From positions 185,190 to 219,880 of the forward strand of contig JAUXTU010000015.1 in the NCBI GenBank assembly GCA_030679145.1: 34,691 bases of DNA, read 5' to 3'. Shown here in pieces: positions 14,874 through 22,318 of the stretch; position 1 is the first letter of the stretch, and each line of letters begins with the position of its first letter. The position numbers and the translations under genes are program-made. The notes below the pieces were generated by a model, which saw only the letters and a program-made list of their open reading frames with translations, made no database searches and was not told the DNA's origin. The stretch comes from Bacteroidota bacterium. GTDB lineage: Bacteria; Bacteroidota; Ignavibacteria; UBA10030; UBA8401.

Positions 14874-14925
14874 TTGAAAATGGTAAACAAATTTAATAGA
14901 TTAAAGAGTTCAAATCAGTTCACAA

Positions 14926-15032
14926 TCAGCACACGGCGTTGCTCGGCACAATTGGAGTCGGGCAACTCTCTCTATTGGGTGACCGGTAGGGGTGTTTCGC
15001 CGTGTGCTGAACATGAACAAGAGTTGCTCGAC
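14926..15032 (+). ncRNA. structured RNA with three-way junction and competing stem
   Basis: P1: the 13-bp perfect stem 14926-14938 (TCAGCACACGGCG) with 14998-15010. P2: 14939-14945 with 14959-14965. P3: CTATTGG and CCGGTAG (14972-14978, 14983-14989) closed by a GTGA tetraloop of GNRA type. A 12-nt segment at 15021-15032 can also pair with 14957-14968 (11 Watson-Crick pairs plus one G-U), forming a pseudoknot with P1 or competing with P2. No ORF explains the region. I cannot name an RNA family. A second 58 aa gene starts 18 nt downstream. Confidence 0.55.
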
Positions 15033-15049
15033 ATTATTTTAGGGTGCCA

Positions 15050-15226
15050 ATGAGCGACTCCAAGAAAAATGACTCTGGTATTAAAGCTCTCGTTGATCTT
15101 CTGTTCGGAATAATGCAACGGCAGCGTAAATGCAGAATTGAAATTGATTTTGATGGAAGCCGATATTTTTGGAAAGTATCTATTAGTAACATGACGGCGG
15201 ATGAGTTGCCTGAAGTGAAAGAATGA
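15050..15226 (+). CDS. 58 aa hypothetical protein
   Basis: Starts at ATG 15050 (a GTG two codons earlier is in frame). A short protein with a hydrophobic N-terminal helix (IKALVDLLFGIMQRQ) and a beta-rich end. It lies between the structured RNA and the right late promoter. Function unknown. Confidence 0.5.
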   Translation: MSDSKKNDSGIKALVDLLFGIMQRQRKCRIEIDFDGSRYFWKVSISNMTADELPEVKE

Positions 15227-15243
15227 AGTCTCGGAAATAGGTA

Positions 15244-15272
15244 TTGACGGTCGGTTGTAATTTTGGTATTTT
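15244..15272 (+). promoter_or_regulatory. right late promoter
   Basis: TTGACG (15244-15249) and TATTTTAC (-10 from 15267) are 17 bp apart, the same geometry as the left late promoter. About 100 nt of leader follow to the ATG at 15382, including the 32-nt block (15287-15318) identical to the left leader. Confidence 0.7.
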
Positions 15273-15309
15273 ACACTAAATAATTTTCGCGGTAATTCGA
15301 TAACAAGAA

Positions 15310-15367
15310 GCCCCGAATTTAAAAGCTAACAGCTAATAGCTGGCAGCTTTCAGATTCGGGGTTTTTT
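15310..15367 (+). terminator. leader hairpin of the right late operon (terminator-like)
   Basis: GCCCCGAAT and ATTCGGGGT arms enclose AAAGCT-aa-CAGCT-aat-AGCTG-gc-AGCTTT, followed by six T residues, then the ATG 14 nt later. It matches the left leader hairpin at 3107-3152 in outer stem and design but differs in inner sequence. Confidence 0.75.
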
Positions 15368-15381
15368 CATTTTAAAAACTT

Positions 15382-15825
15382 ATGGCATACGAACAGGAAC
15401 AAGCACTTGCTCAAGTAATGTTTGAGCAGGATCGTAAAAATGCAAAAGAAATTTCTACACAGCTTGCCGTGCCGCTGGCAACGGTATACCGATGGATTAA
15501 AAGCGGAAAGTGGCAGCAGTATAAAATAGATCTGGTGATGAACAAGTTCGACGCGTTCAAAAACTTTCAGGAGCTTGTCTCTAAAAAAATGGATGAGATC
15601 ATGTCGAAGCCGGGCATTGACAAAACAGATCTTGATCTATTAAAAGGAATGATGAAAACCGCGAGCGACATGGGAAAAGATATTGATCGGCGCGGGACGA
15701 TTCTGCTTGGTCACAAAGAGTTCGTAAAATTCATGCGCGACGAGCATCCAGAAAAGATTGGAGAGTTCATTCCATACTTCAGTGAGTTTCCGAAATGGAT
15801 TAATAAACAATATCCGGAAGCATAA
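15382..15825 (+). CDS. small terminase subunit-like (Mu gp27/DUF1804-type)
   Basis: A 147 aa protein with an N-terminal HTH (residues 20-45, AKEISTQLAVPLATVYRWIKSGKW) and a helical middle. It ends with FIPYFSEFPKWINKQYPEA. Location directly before the large terminase and the HTH/coiled-coil layout fit the gp27-type DNA-recognition subunit of Mu-like phages. It would bind the phage end to start packaging. Confidence 0.75.
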   Translation: MAYEQEQALAQVMFEQDRKNAKEISTQLAVPLATVYRWIKSGKWQQYKIDLVMNKFDAFKNFQELVSKKMDEIMSKPGIDKTDLDLLKGMMKTASDMGKDIDRRGTILLGHKEFVKFMRDEHPEKIGEFIPYFSEFPKWINKQYPEA

Positions 15826-15843
15826 GATGTTGGCGCGCGGGCA

Positions 15844-15877
15844 GATCCTTCGACTCGCTGCGCTCGCTTAGGATGAC
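15844..15877 (+). repeat. dispersed palindromic repeat between terminase genes
   Basis: ATCCTTCGACTCGCTGCGCT...AGGAT with an internal hairpin. It shares ends with the element in the gp16-like gene. Confidence 0.7.
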
Positions 15878-15891
15878 CCAACTATTTTATT

Positions 15892-17592
15892 ATGGCAAAA
15901 CTTACTACACAGAAAAGTTTAGAGAGAGAATTTGCACGGCTGATTGAGGACATTCAACGGCAGGCAACACCTTTCATTAACGATTCAACCGCAAAGAAGG
16001 AGACCCGAAAAAAACGAGGTCTTGCAGATCCGTTCTTTTTTGCGGCAACATATTTTCCGCATTATATCACTCTTAAAGATGGTTTTAATGATGTTTGGAA
16101 GACTCCGGAAAAGGATTTCAACTGGATCGGTGCAGGTTTTGCAGAATGCCATCCAACATTTTTTAAGATCTCCGAACTGAGAAACAGATTAGAACTGTTG
16201 TACTCATTTCGTGAATCTGCAAAAGATACATTGGTTGCAAAGATCGAAACGATCCGTAAAATTGTGAATAAGCAGATTTGGTATCATGCGCATGTAGCAT
16301 TTTCCGATGATCATGCAACGTCTAAAATTATTCCTTTGAAGTTAGAGTTTGAACATAACGAACGATTGATCTCGGATTTTGGAAAACTGCAGGGATCTTC
16401 GAAATGGGAAGAGAGTGATTTTGTAACGAACACCGGAATAAAAGTGAAAGCATTCGGGCGCGACATGACAATGCGCGGAACCGATAATAATGGACACCGA
16501 CCGGATTGGTTTATTCTGAATGATATTTTTGATTCGACAAAACAAAGTAATCCATCCATCATTTTAAAATATGTTGAATCGATAAAAAAGGATGTTCTTA
16601 AATCTGCAAATTCGCCGCGTTGGGGAGGAGTGCATCTTGGTAATTATATCAGTAAACAATCTGTTGAACATGAAATGTATCTTGAGGCTCAACGGATGGC
16701 AGAGATCGCGCAGAAGCGCGGACTCGATCCGGAAATATTTGGGTGGGGTGTAAATATTTTTCCGGTGTTGGTTCCGAATCCAAAAAAAACGGAAGCAGAA
16801 AGAGAAATTGCATCGCAATGCCGCATTCATAAATTTTCGGATTTTGAACGATCAATTTGGGAATCTCGACATCCGACTATTCGTGAACTGACTGAACGAC
16901 TTGCTGATCCGGATACATTTGATGCCGAAATGATGATGCGACCGCAGGATAAAAAGAATGCAATTTTTAAAGATGATGATTTTAAATATTATGCGATCCA
17001 AATTTTACGGCGTGTTGAAATTGTTCATTACACATTTGGCGATCCAAGCGTGAAGATTGCTTCGGACTATAAAGCACTGATTACTTTGGGTGTACCAAAA
17101 CAAGATTATTTTGAATCACTCGTAATTGATGCGTGGATCAGGCAGGCTTCGATTGAAGATATGCTTGAAGAAACATTCAGGCATAATCGCGAATACAAAC
17201 CAAAAGTAATTGGTGTTGAAGGAATCGGTTTTGCAATGTTACTGGAGAATTTGTATCGGCGATTAATGATGAAATACGGTCCGATTCCACTGTTGATGGT
17301 TGAGAAGGTTCAGAATAAAGTTGCGAAAATTCAAGGTGACCATCCGGATATTAAAAGCGGCAGAGTGAAGTTTGTGTTGGGATTGTCGCAAGGTGATCAA
17401 AATTTATTGGTTCGACAGTATAAAGCTTTTCCCGATCCGACTCAGGTTTCTAAGGGCGGTATTGGTGATGATGGACCGGACGCATTGAGCGAATGTAAAA
17501 AGTTGATTCAGCTATATCCGCCAAACAGCTTACCTGTTGGTTATACATCCGGGCAGAAGCGGGAAACGAGATTTAAAGAGGGAGCGTTTTAA
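15892..17592 (+). CDS. large terminase subunit (Mu gp28-type)
   Basis: This 566 aa ATPase/nuclease packages DNA into proheads. A Walker A-like segment is FRESAKDT (106-113) with AKDT instead of GKT/S. An RGTDNNGHRPDW segment (195-206) and Walker B-like WFILNDIFD (206-214) follow. The C-terminal RNase-H-like nuclease has Asp384 in TFGDPSVK, Glu443 in GVEGIGF and Asp527/530 in GDDGPDALS. Length and order match the Mu-type large terminase. Preceded by a repeat rather than a strong Shine-Dalgarno. Confidence 0.9.
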   Translation: MAKLTTQKSLEREFARLIEDIQRQATPFINDSTAKKETRKKRGLADPFFFAATYFPHYITLKDGFNDVWKTPEKDFNWIGAGFAECHPTFFKISELRNRLELLYSFRESAKDTLVAKIETIRKIVNKQIWYHAHVAFSDDHATSKIIPLKLEFEHNERLISDFGKLQGSSKWEESDFVTNTGIKVKAFGRDMTMRGTDNNGHRPDWFILNDIFDSTKQSNPSIILKYVESIKKDVLKSANSPRWGGVHLGNYISKQSVEHEMYLEAQRMAEIAQKRGLDPEIFGWGVNIFPVLVPNPKKTEAEREIASQCRIHKFSDFERSIWESRHPTIRELTERLADPDTFDAEMMMRPQDKKNAIFKDDDFKYYAIQILRRVEIVHYTFGDPSVKIASDYKALITLGVPKQDYFESLVIDAWIRQASIEDMLEETFRHNREYKPKVIGVEGIGFAMLLENLYRRLMMKYGPIPLLMVEKVQNKVAKIQGDHPDIKSGRVKFVLGLSQGDQNLLVRQYKAFPDPTQVSKGGIGDDGPDALSECKKLIQLYPPNSLPVGYTSGQKRETRFKEGAF

Positions 17593-17593
17593 G

Positions 17594-17947
17594 TTGGGCT
17601 TACCAAAAGCTGCTATTCGAGAGGCAGATCCATCTTGGTTTTTGGGTGAAAATGAATGTGAAATATTGTGGTTTAAATGTCTAAACAAAGCAACGAAGAT
17701 AGTGGATGGGAAAACCGTTCTTATCCACGATCATTTAATGGCGGTTAGAGTTTCGGAGACACATCCAATTTCATGTTTCAACGGTGACAAATATAAAAAT
17801 ATTTGGAAGATGACGCGTGAACCAAACAACATATTAAAAATAGAACCGAGCATTGATGCAAGTAAGTCGGGATGTTTTCATACGGGTAATCCGGCATATT
17901 TTCAATTAACAGAATTAGATCTTGATCAACTTTTAGACAATATATGA
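17594..17947 (+). CDS. 117 aa protein resembling DUF6527
   Basis: The TTG at 17594 (one base after the terminase stop) is the likely start; a GTG at 17537 would overlap the terminase by 56 bases. The second half, WKMTREPNNILKIEPSID...SGCFHTGNPAYF, resembles the W...PSI...GC-H pattern I associate with DUF6527, a family sometimes seen beside ubiquitin-like conjugation genes. No such genes are visible here. In a phage late operon its role is unknown; the family match is from memory. Confidence 0.5.
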   Translation: MGLPKAAIREADPSWFLGENECEILWFKCLNKATKIVDGKTVLIHDHLMAVRVSETHPISCFNGDKYKNIWKMTREPNNILKIEPSIDASKSGCFHTGNPAYFQLTELDLDQLLDNI

Positions 17948-18162
17948 GACGATTGAAATCATTTATCATAGCAACAATGTCACTCTTTTCCAGTGTTGAT
18001 TTTAAAAAGAAAAAGAGAGTGAAGATCAACCTTAAACGGAACGATCATAAAATTCTATTCTCAATTTTGGATTTTATTTTTGACGTGCGCACCAATGGCG
18101 ATGGGTCGGTCACGCTGAATTTAAAGCAACGCCGCAAAGCAAATTATGAACGCGGGTTATAA
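17944..18162 (+). CDS. 72 aa basic hypothetical protein
   Basis: ATGA overlap with the preceding gene. A short hydrophobic N-terminal segment (SFIIATMSLFSS) could be a membrane anchor, followed by a Lys-rich stretch (DFKKKKRVKINLKR). No family recognised. Confidence 0.5.
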   Translation: MRRLKSFIIATMSLFSSVDFKKKKRVKINLKRNDHKILFSILDFIFDVRTNGDGSVTLNLKQRRKANYERGL

Positions 18163-18196
18163 TATTTTACACACATAAATATCTTGGAGGGTCACA

Positions 18197-18475
18197 ATGA
18201 GTTGGTCAATTGGATTCATCGGAAAAACAGTAAATGTTGTTGCTGCAATGAAATCAGAGGTAGAAAAAATGTCGGGACAATCTAAAGAGGAATATGAACA
18301 GGCGCTTCCTCATTTGGTTGCATTGACAGAACAAAACTTTGTCAGTGAAGGAAGCGGTTATAAAGAAGCAGTCATAAAAATTAATGCTTCAGGCAGTGGT
18401 TCCACCGCACTCGGGAAGCAAGTTACAGGACAAGTTTCCGTACAGCTTGAACGGATATGGAATGAAGCGGTATAA
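18197..18475 (+). CDS. conserved small phage protein (MSWS-IGKT type)
   Basis: A 92 aa protein starting MSWSIGFIGKTVNVV with a GGAGGG Shine-Dalgarno. The C-terminal INASGSGS segment and the final Q-V-S-V-Q-L strand resemble a small conserved protein I recall from many phages, whose function is unknown. Probably a minor structural or accessory protein. Confidence 0.6.
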   Translation: MSWSIGFIGKTVNVVAAMKSEVEKMSGQSKEEYEQALPHLVALTEQNFVSEGSGYKEAVIKINASGSGSTALGKQVTGQVSVQLERIWNEAV

Positions 18476-18501
18476 TATTTAAAAGATGTTCGAACTCAGC
18501 A

Positions 18502-18535
18502 CACACCAACTATTTATTCATAATTGTAAGGTGTG
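18502..18535 (+). promoter_or_regulatory. hairpin before the Dam gene
   Basis: CACACC (18502-18507) and GGTGTG (18530-18535) form a 6-bp stem about 6 nt before the Dam start. It may restrict translation. Evidence is weak. Confidence 0.3.
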
Positions 18536-18541
18536 GTTTTA

Positions 18542-19405
18542 ATGAACAAACTATTCGCATATCCAGGAGGAAAGTCGCCGATCCGCAAACAGGTGGTATC
18601 GGCATTTCCTCCGCATGAGAGTTACAAAACATACGTTGATGTCTTTGGGGGATCGGCAGCGATTCTGCTTGAGAAGGAACCTTCCCCGGGAGAAGTGTTC
18701 AACGACAAAAACGATATGCTTGTTAATTTTTTTCGTGTTGTAAAACACCGTCCGTCTGAACTTGCAGAGCGGGCAAAGAACTGGATTCACTCGCGGGCGT
18801 TGTGGAATGAATTTCGTTTTGCAAAAGATAGACCGCTGGATGAAATAGAACGAGCGTTTTTATTTTGGGCTCGGCTGCAGGATTCGTTTGGAGCGCGTGG
18901 AATGAATTTCGGAACATCGAAAGAGGGTGTGCATTCTGTAACGGGTTCGCGTGATTATGTTGATCAGGTTTCGGCACGATTGAAAGGAGTTCACATTGAA
19001 TGCACAAGTTTTGAACGGTGCATTAAAACGTATGATTCTCCGGAAACGTTTTTCTATCTCGATCCGCCATACAGAAATACAACAGGTGGTGAATCGAATT
19101 ACAATCAGCTTTCTCCGGAGGAATGGCAGCTGCTGCGAGATCTTCTTGGCGGTATTAAAGGAAAGTTTTTGTTGTCGCATAATGATGATCCGTTTGTGAT
19201 AAAAATGTTCAAAGGTTATCAGATGCAAAAAATAAAAGCGCGGGTGACGCTTGCAAAGGTGAACAATCCGGAACCGAGAACAGAAATTCTTGCGGCGAAT
19301 TATGCGATGCCGAGAGTGAAAAAACATTTAGCAAAAAACATCCCTAACAGACCAGCCGTAAAACGATCCGTGAAAAAGATCGTTCGGAAGGAGTTGGCAC
19401 AATGA
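18542..19405 (+). CDS. DNA adenine methyltransferase, D12/Dam class
   Basis: A 287 aa protein beginning MNKLFAYPGGK, the SAM-binding F-x-Y-x-GGK motif. DVFGGSA (33-39) is motif I-like and YLDPPY (172-177) is catalytic motif IV. This motif order is alpha-class m6A. A GTG three codons upstream is also in frame. Recognition site cannot be read from sequence. It is followed at once by a second methyltransferase. No restriction partner is seen, so self-protection of phage DNA against host nucleases is likely. Confidence 0.88.
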   Translation: MNKLFAYPGGKSPIRKQVVSAFPPHESYKTYVDVFGGSAAILLEKEPSPGEVFNDKNDMLVNFFRVVKHRPSELAERAKNWIHSRALWNEFRFAKDRPLDEIERAFLFWARLQDSFGARGMNFGTSKEGVHSVTGSRDYVDQVSARLKGVHIECTSFERCIKTYDSPETFFYLDPPYRNTTGGESNYNQLSPEEWQLLRDLLGGIKGKFLLSHNDDPFVIKMFKGYQMQKIKARVTLAKVNNPEPRTEILAANYAMPRVKKHLAKNIPNRPAVKRSVKKIVRKELAQ

Positions 19406-20355
19406 AATTTAATCTCCTTCATGGCGATGCATACGAACAGCTGCGGAAGCTGAAAAGCAGATCTGTTCAATGTGTGGTTACATCGCCACCATATTGGGCG
19501 TTACGTGATTATGACGCAGAGAATCAACTCGGTCAGGAGTCAACTCCGAGTGAATATGTGTCGAAACTTGTTGCAATTTTTTCTGAAGTGAAACGTGTTC
19601 TTAAAGATGACGGAACGCTTTGGCTGAATCTTGGTGATACGTACGTTGGGAGCAATCAGAGTTTAGGACAAAATTTGTCCACTCTTTCTAACGTTCAAAA
19701 AGGTAATAAGGGATCACTCCACTCGGTGAAACGAATTCCGGCAAACTATAAAGTGCTTGGATTGAAGCCGAAAGATCTGGTTGGGATTCCGTGGTCGGTT
19801 GCATTCGCGCTGCGAGCTGCAGGTTGGTATCTTCGGAGCGACATCATTTGGTATAAAACAAATCCGATGGTGGAATCGGTTACGGACCGACCGACAAAGG
19901 CGCACGAATATATTTTCTTGCTGACAAAATCGAGAAAATATTATTACGATAAAGATGCAATTGCTGAACCGATTAAACCGGAGAGTTTAAAACGGGGCAA
20001 GAGAAATTCCCAACCGCATCGTTACTCTGCGCTAAAAGGACAAAAACAAACCGGAACTGCAAAATGGTATTTAAAAAATCCGACAACTCGAAATAAGCGG
20101 AGTGTGTGGATTATATCGTTGAAACATTCCCGTGTTGAACATTATGCAACGTTCCCGGAAGACATTCCGATGATCTGTATTAAAGCCGGTTCAAAAAAAG
20201 GTGATACGGTTCTCGATCCGTTTGTTGGTAGCGGAACAACGCTTGCGGCTGCACTGAAGTTGAAACGAAACGGAGTTGGAATTGATGTTAATAAAAAATA
20301 CATCGCAAGAATTGCAGCACCGCGTTTGAATAAAATACTGAAGGAAGCGGCGTGA
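19402..20355 (+). CDS. beta-class DNA methyltransferase (TSPPYW)
   Basis: A 317 aa protein with catalytic TSPPYW (27-32) ahead of the SAM-binding DPFVGSGTT (about 272-280), which is the beta-class order. SPPY is typical of N4-cytosine enzymes, though some adenine enzymes share it. It overlaps Dam by four bases and has no visible partner nuclease, so it is probably an orphan anti-restriction methylase. The middle (about 100-240) is the recognition region. Confidence 0.88.
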   Translation: MKFNLLHGDAYEQLRKLKSRSVQCVVTSPPYWALRDYDAENQLGQESTPSEYVSKLVAIFSEVKRVLKDDGTLWLNLGDTYVGSNQSLGQNLSTLSNVQKGNKGSLHSVKRIPANYKVLGLKPKDLVGIPWSVAFALRAAGWYLRSDIIWYKTNPMVESVTDRPTKAHEYIFLLTKSRKYYYDKDAIAEPIKPESLKRGKRNSQPHRYSALKGQKQTGTAKWYLKNPTTRNKRSVWIISLKHSRVEHYATFPEDIPMICIKAGSKKGDTVLDPFVGSGTTLAAALKLKRNGVGIDVNKKYIARIAAPRLNKILKEAA

Positions 20356-20963
20356 AGGAATATTTAAAATACGCGAGTTATATCGTTGTTTGCGTCACAA
20401 TCGCGTACGTTTGCCTTACGTTGCGGAATTGCGGTACGGTCGGGGAAAGCTCCGACCGTACCGACACTCCTGCGGATTCTGCATATTTGCCGATCATTGT
20501 CCGATCATATACGCCTAAATCAACGCCGTTTGAAAAGCCGGTTAAACCGGTTTCAAAACTGCCGAAAGGGGTGAAAGAAAAGGATGTAAAGAGGGTGATC
20601 ACTATTTCCGGGAAAAAATTGCTACAGATTATAGAAACTAAAAATGGTTACGTTTTGGTTTCAAAGAACGGTGATTCACTTGAGGTTGCAGTGACAAATT
20701 ATTTCGATCCGATATTTGAGTTTGGTTTGTTTGCAGGAGTTGGAATTAATCTTAATGCCGCCGCCGCAGCTCCTTCGGTATCGATCTCATTTGTAAAAGT
20801 ATGCGGGAATTTTCTTGCGCCGGTCGTTGCAGCAGATCTGCGGAGCATCGGTATCGGCATTGGTTACAAATTTTATCACGACATTACAGTCACTCCATTA
20901 TTGATGTGGAATTATTCAGACACGCAGCGCACTATTAAACTTAATTTGAGTTACCAATTATGA
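20352..20963 (+). CDS. membrane-anchored/outer-membrane-like protein with repeat-encoded segment
   Basis: A 203 aa protein beginning at GTG, overlapping the methyltransferase stop. Residues 5-24 (LKYASYIVVCVTIAYVCLTL) form a transmembrane anchor or signal. Residues of about 28-40 (GTVGESSDRTDTP) are encoded by a palindromic repeat. The C-terminal half is Gly/aromatic-rich with alternating hydrophobic residues (FEFGLFAGVGIN... and KLNLSYQL at the end), like outer-membrane beta-strands. Spanin-like or virion roles are guesses. Confidence 0.6.
   Translation: MKEYLKYASYIVVCVTIAYVCLTLRNCGTVGESSDRTDTPADSAYLPIIVRSYTPKSTPFEKPVKPVSKLPKGVKEKDVKRVITISGKKLLQIIETKNGYVLVSKNGDSLEVAVTNYFDPIFEFGLFAGVGINLNAAAAAPSVSISFVKVCGNFLAPVVAADLRSIGIGIGYKFYHDITVTPLLMWNYSDTQRTIKLNLSYQL
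20433..20462 (+). repeat. palindromic repeat inside the anchor protein gene
   Basis: GGTACGGTCGG (20433-20443) and CCGACCGTACC (20452-20462) form an 11-bp perfect stem, extendable by two bases. It sits inside the coding frame just after the membrane segment. Confidence 0.75.
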
Positions 20964-22318
20964 AAAACAATTTCTTTGGCGAGATAAATCTTGCTCTTAA
21001 AGCAGCAACAAATTCATTCCGAGATCGTCCGAACACGGATGAAATTAGTACGGCGTCGCTTCATAATCGCTATGGAACATATCCGTCGAACGGATTGACT
21101 CCGGGTTCGCTTGCTGAGATTTTAAAAGAGGCAGACGAAGGAAATATTTCCCGACAAATGGAATTGATGAGCGAGATTCAACAGAAGGACCCGCAGATCT
21201 TCAGCTGCTTTGATCGGCGCAGACGTTCTGTATTGAAGCGAAAATATCAGGTGATTGCCGCTGATACTAAAGATGGCGGTTATAAACTACATGCTGAATA
21301 TGCCAATAAAATAATTTTGGGAATTAAAGATTTTCAGAATGTACGGTTCAACGGTCTCGACGCGATAGGCAAAGGATTTTCTGCACAACAAATAATGTGG
21401 AAGATTGAAGGCAGTGATGTTATGATAGATCGGTTTGTTCCGCTCGATCAGAAAAATTTTAGAACCGGTCTTTCATCCGATCCGAAATCAGATCTGAATA
21501 TCTTGCGCCGGTTAACCGATGAAGCGTTGATGGATGGTGTGGAGCTTGAGGTGAATAAATGGTTTATCCCAATTGTGAAAGCAGTCTCCGGTGATGTTGG
21601 TCGATCCGGTTTATTGCGAACATGCACATGGTATTATCTTTTTAAAAATTTTGATGTGAAAGCGTGGGTTCAGTTTGCAGAGATGTATGGAATTCCGCTG
21701 CGACTTGGGAAATATGGAATGGGTGCGACTGAAAAGGAAAAAGACGATCTGCTGCGAGCACTCGTCAGTATTGGTCAGGATGCAACGGCAGTGATTCCGG
21801 ATAATTCTAAAATTGAATTTATTGAAGCTGCGCAGAAAGCTTCATCGTTCGACTCTTTTGAAAAACTTGCAGACTATTGCGACAAACAAAATTCAAAGGC
21901 AATTCTCGGGCACAGCGCATCAATTGATTCCACCGCAGGAAAGCTTGGCGGTGAAGACAATGCGAACGATGCGATCTATGATCTTGTTGAATCCGATGCG
22001 TCGGCGTTCGACGGTGCATTTAACGAACAGGTTATTAAGCCGTTGATCAATTTTAAATTCGGAATTCAGAAATATTATCCGATGTTCCAAACGATTGTTA
22101 TTCCTCCAAAGGATCGAAGTTCGGAATTAGATTTGATGAATAAGTTTCAACAGCCGATCAGTAAGCAATATTATTATGAAACGGTTGGAATTCCGGTCCC
22201 GGCTGAAGGCGAAGAGGTTGTGTTGCCTGCGCCGGTATCAAGTCCGTTTGGAAATTCATTCGGTCCGTCAGTATCAGCAAAACAGATCACTGCGAGTGAT
22301 AGTAAAAAAAAACTTTAA
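20960..22318 (+). CDS. phage portal protein (Mu gp29/DUF935), 0-frame product
   Basis: A 452 aa protein with the family N-terminus (NISRQMELMSEIQQKDPQIFSC, residues 58-79) and an all-alpha/beta body. It overlaps the previous gene by four bases. The 0-frame product ends in SDSKKKL with a stop at 22316, shorter than the usual DUF935 protein. The -1 frame from 22306 stays open into the head-morphogenesis ORF and supplies what looks like the missing C-terminus. The portal is the DNA entry ring of the capsid. Confidence 0.9.
   Translation: MKNNFFGEINLALKAATNSFRDRPNTDEISTASLHNRYGTYPSNGLTPGSLAEILKEADEGNISRQMELMSEIQQKDPQIFSCFDRRRRSVLKRKYQVIAADTKDGGYKLHAEYANKIILGIKDFQNVRFNGLDAIGKGFSAQQIMWKIEGSDVMIDRFVPLDQKNFRTGLSSDPKSDLNILRRLTDEALMDGVELEVNKWFIPIVKAVSGDVGRSGLLRTCTWYYLFKNFDVKAWVQFAEMYGIPLRLGKYGMGATEKEKDDLLRALVSIGQDATAVIPDNSKIEFIEAAQKASSFDSFEKLADYCDKQNSKAILGHSASIDSTAGKLGGEDNANDAIYDLVESDASAFDGAFNEQVIKPLINFKFGIQKYYPMFQTIVIPPKDRSSELDLMNKFQQPISKQYYYETVGIPVPAEGEEVVLPAPVSSPFGNSFGPSVSAKQITASDSKKKL
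22304..22312 (+). other. nine-A slippery site, candidate -1 frameshift or transcriptional slippage
   Basis: In the 0 frame AGT AAA AAA AAA CTT TAA, a -1 slip gives AAA AAA ACT TTA AAC CAG and reads on. The -1 frame has a stop (TAA 22303) just before the run and no ATG/GTG/TTG start until GTG 22429. The fusion would be about 774 aa. A homopolymer error in the sequence is the main alternative. Confidence 0.55.

Noticed and set aside
14926-15010. Hammerhead ribozyme or known riboswitch
   Set aside because: No CUGAUGA/GAAA core and no recognised aptamer consensus, despite the three-way junction.
18163-18196. Third copy of the late promoter before the MSWS-type gene
   Set aside because: A TATTTTACAC -10-like string is present, but no TTGAC lies 17 bp upstream and no leader block follows.
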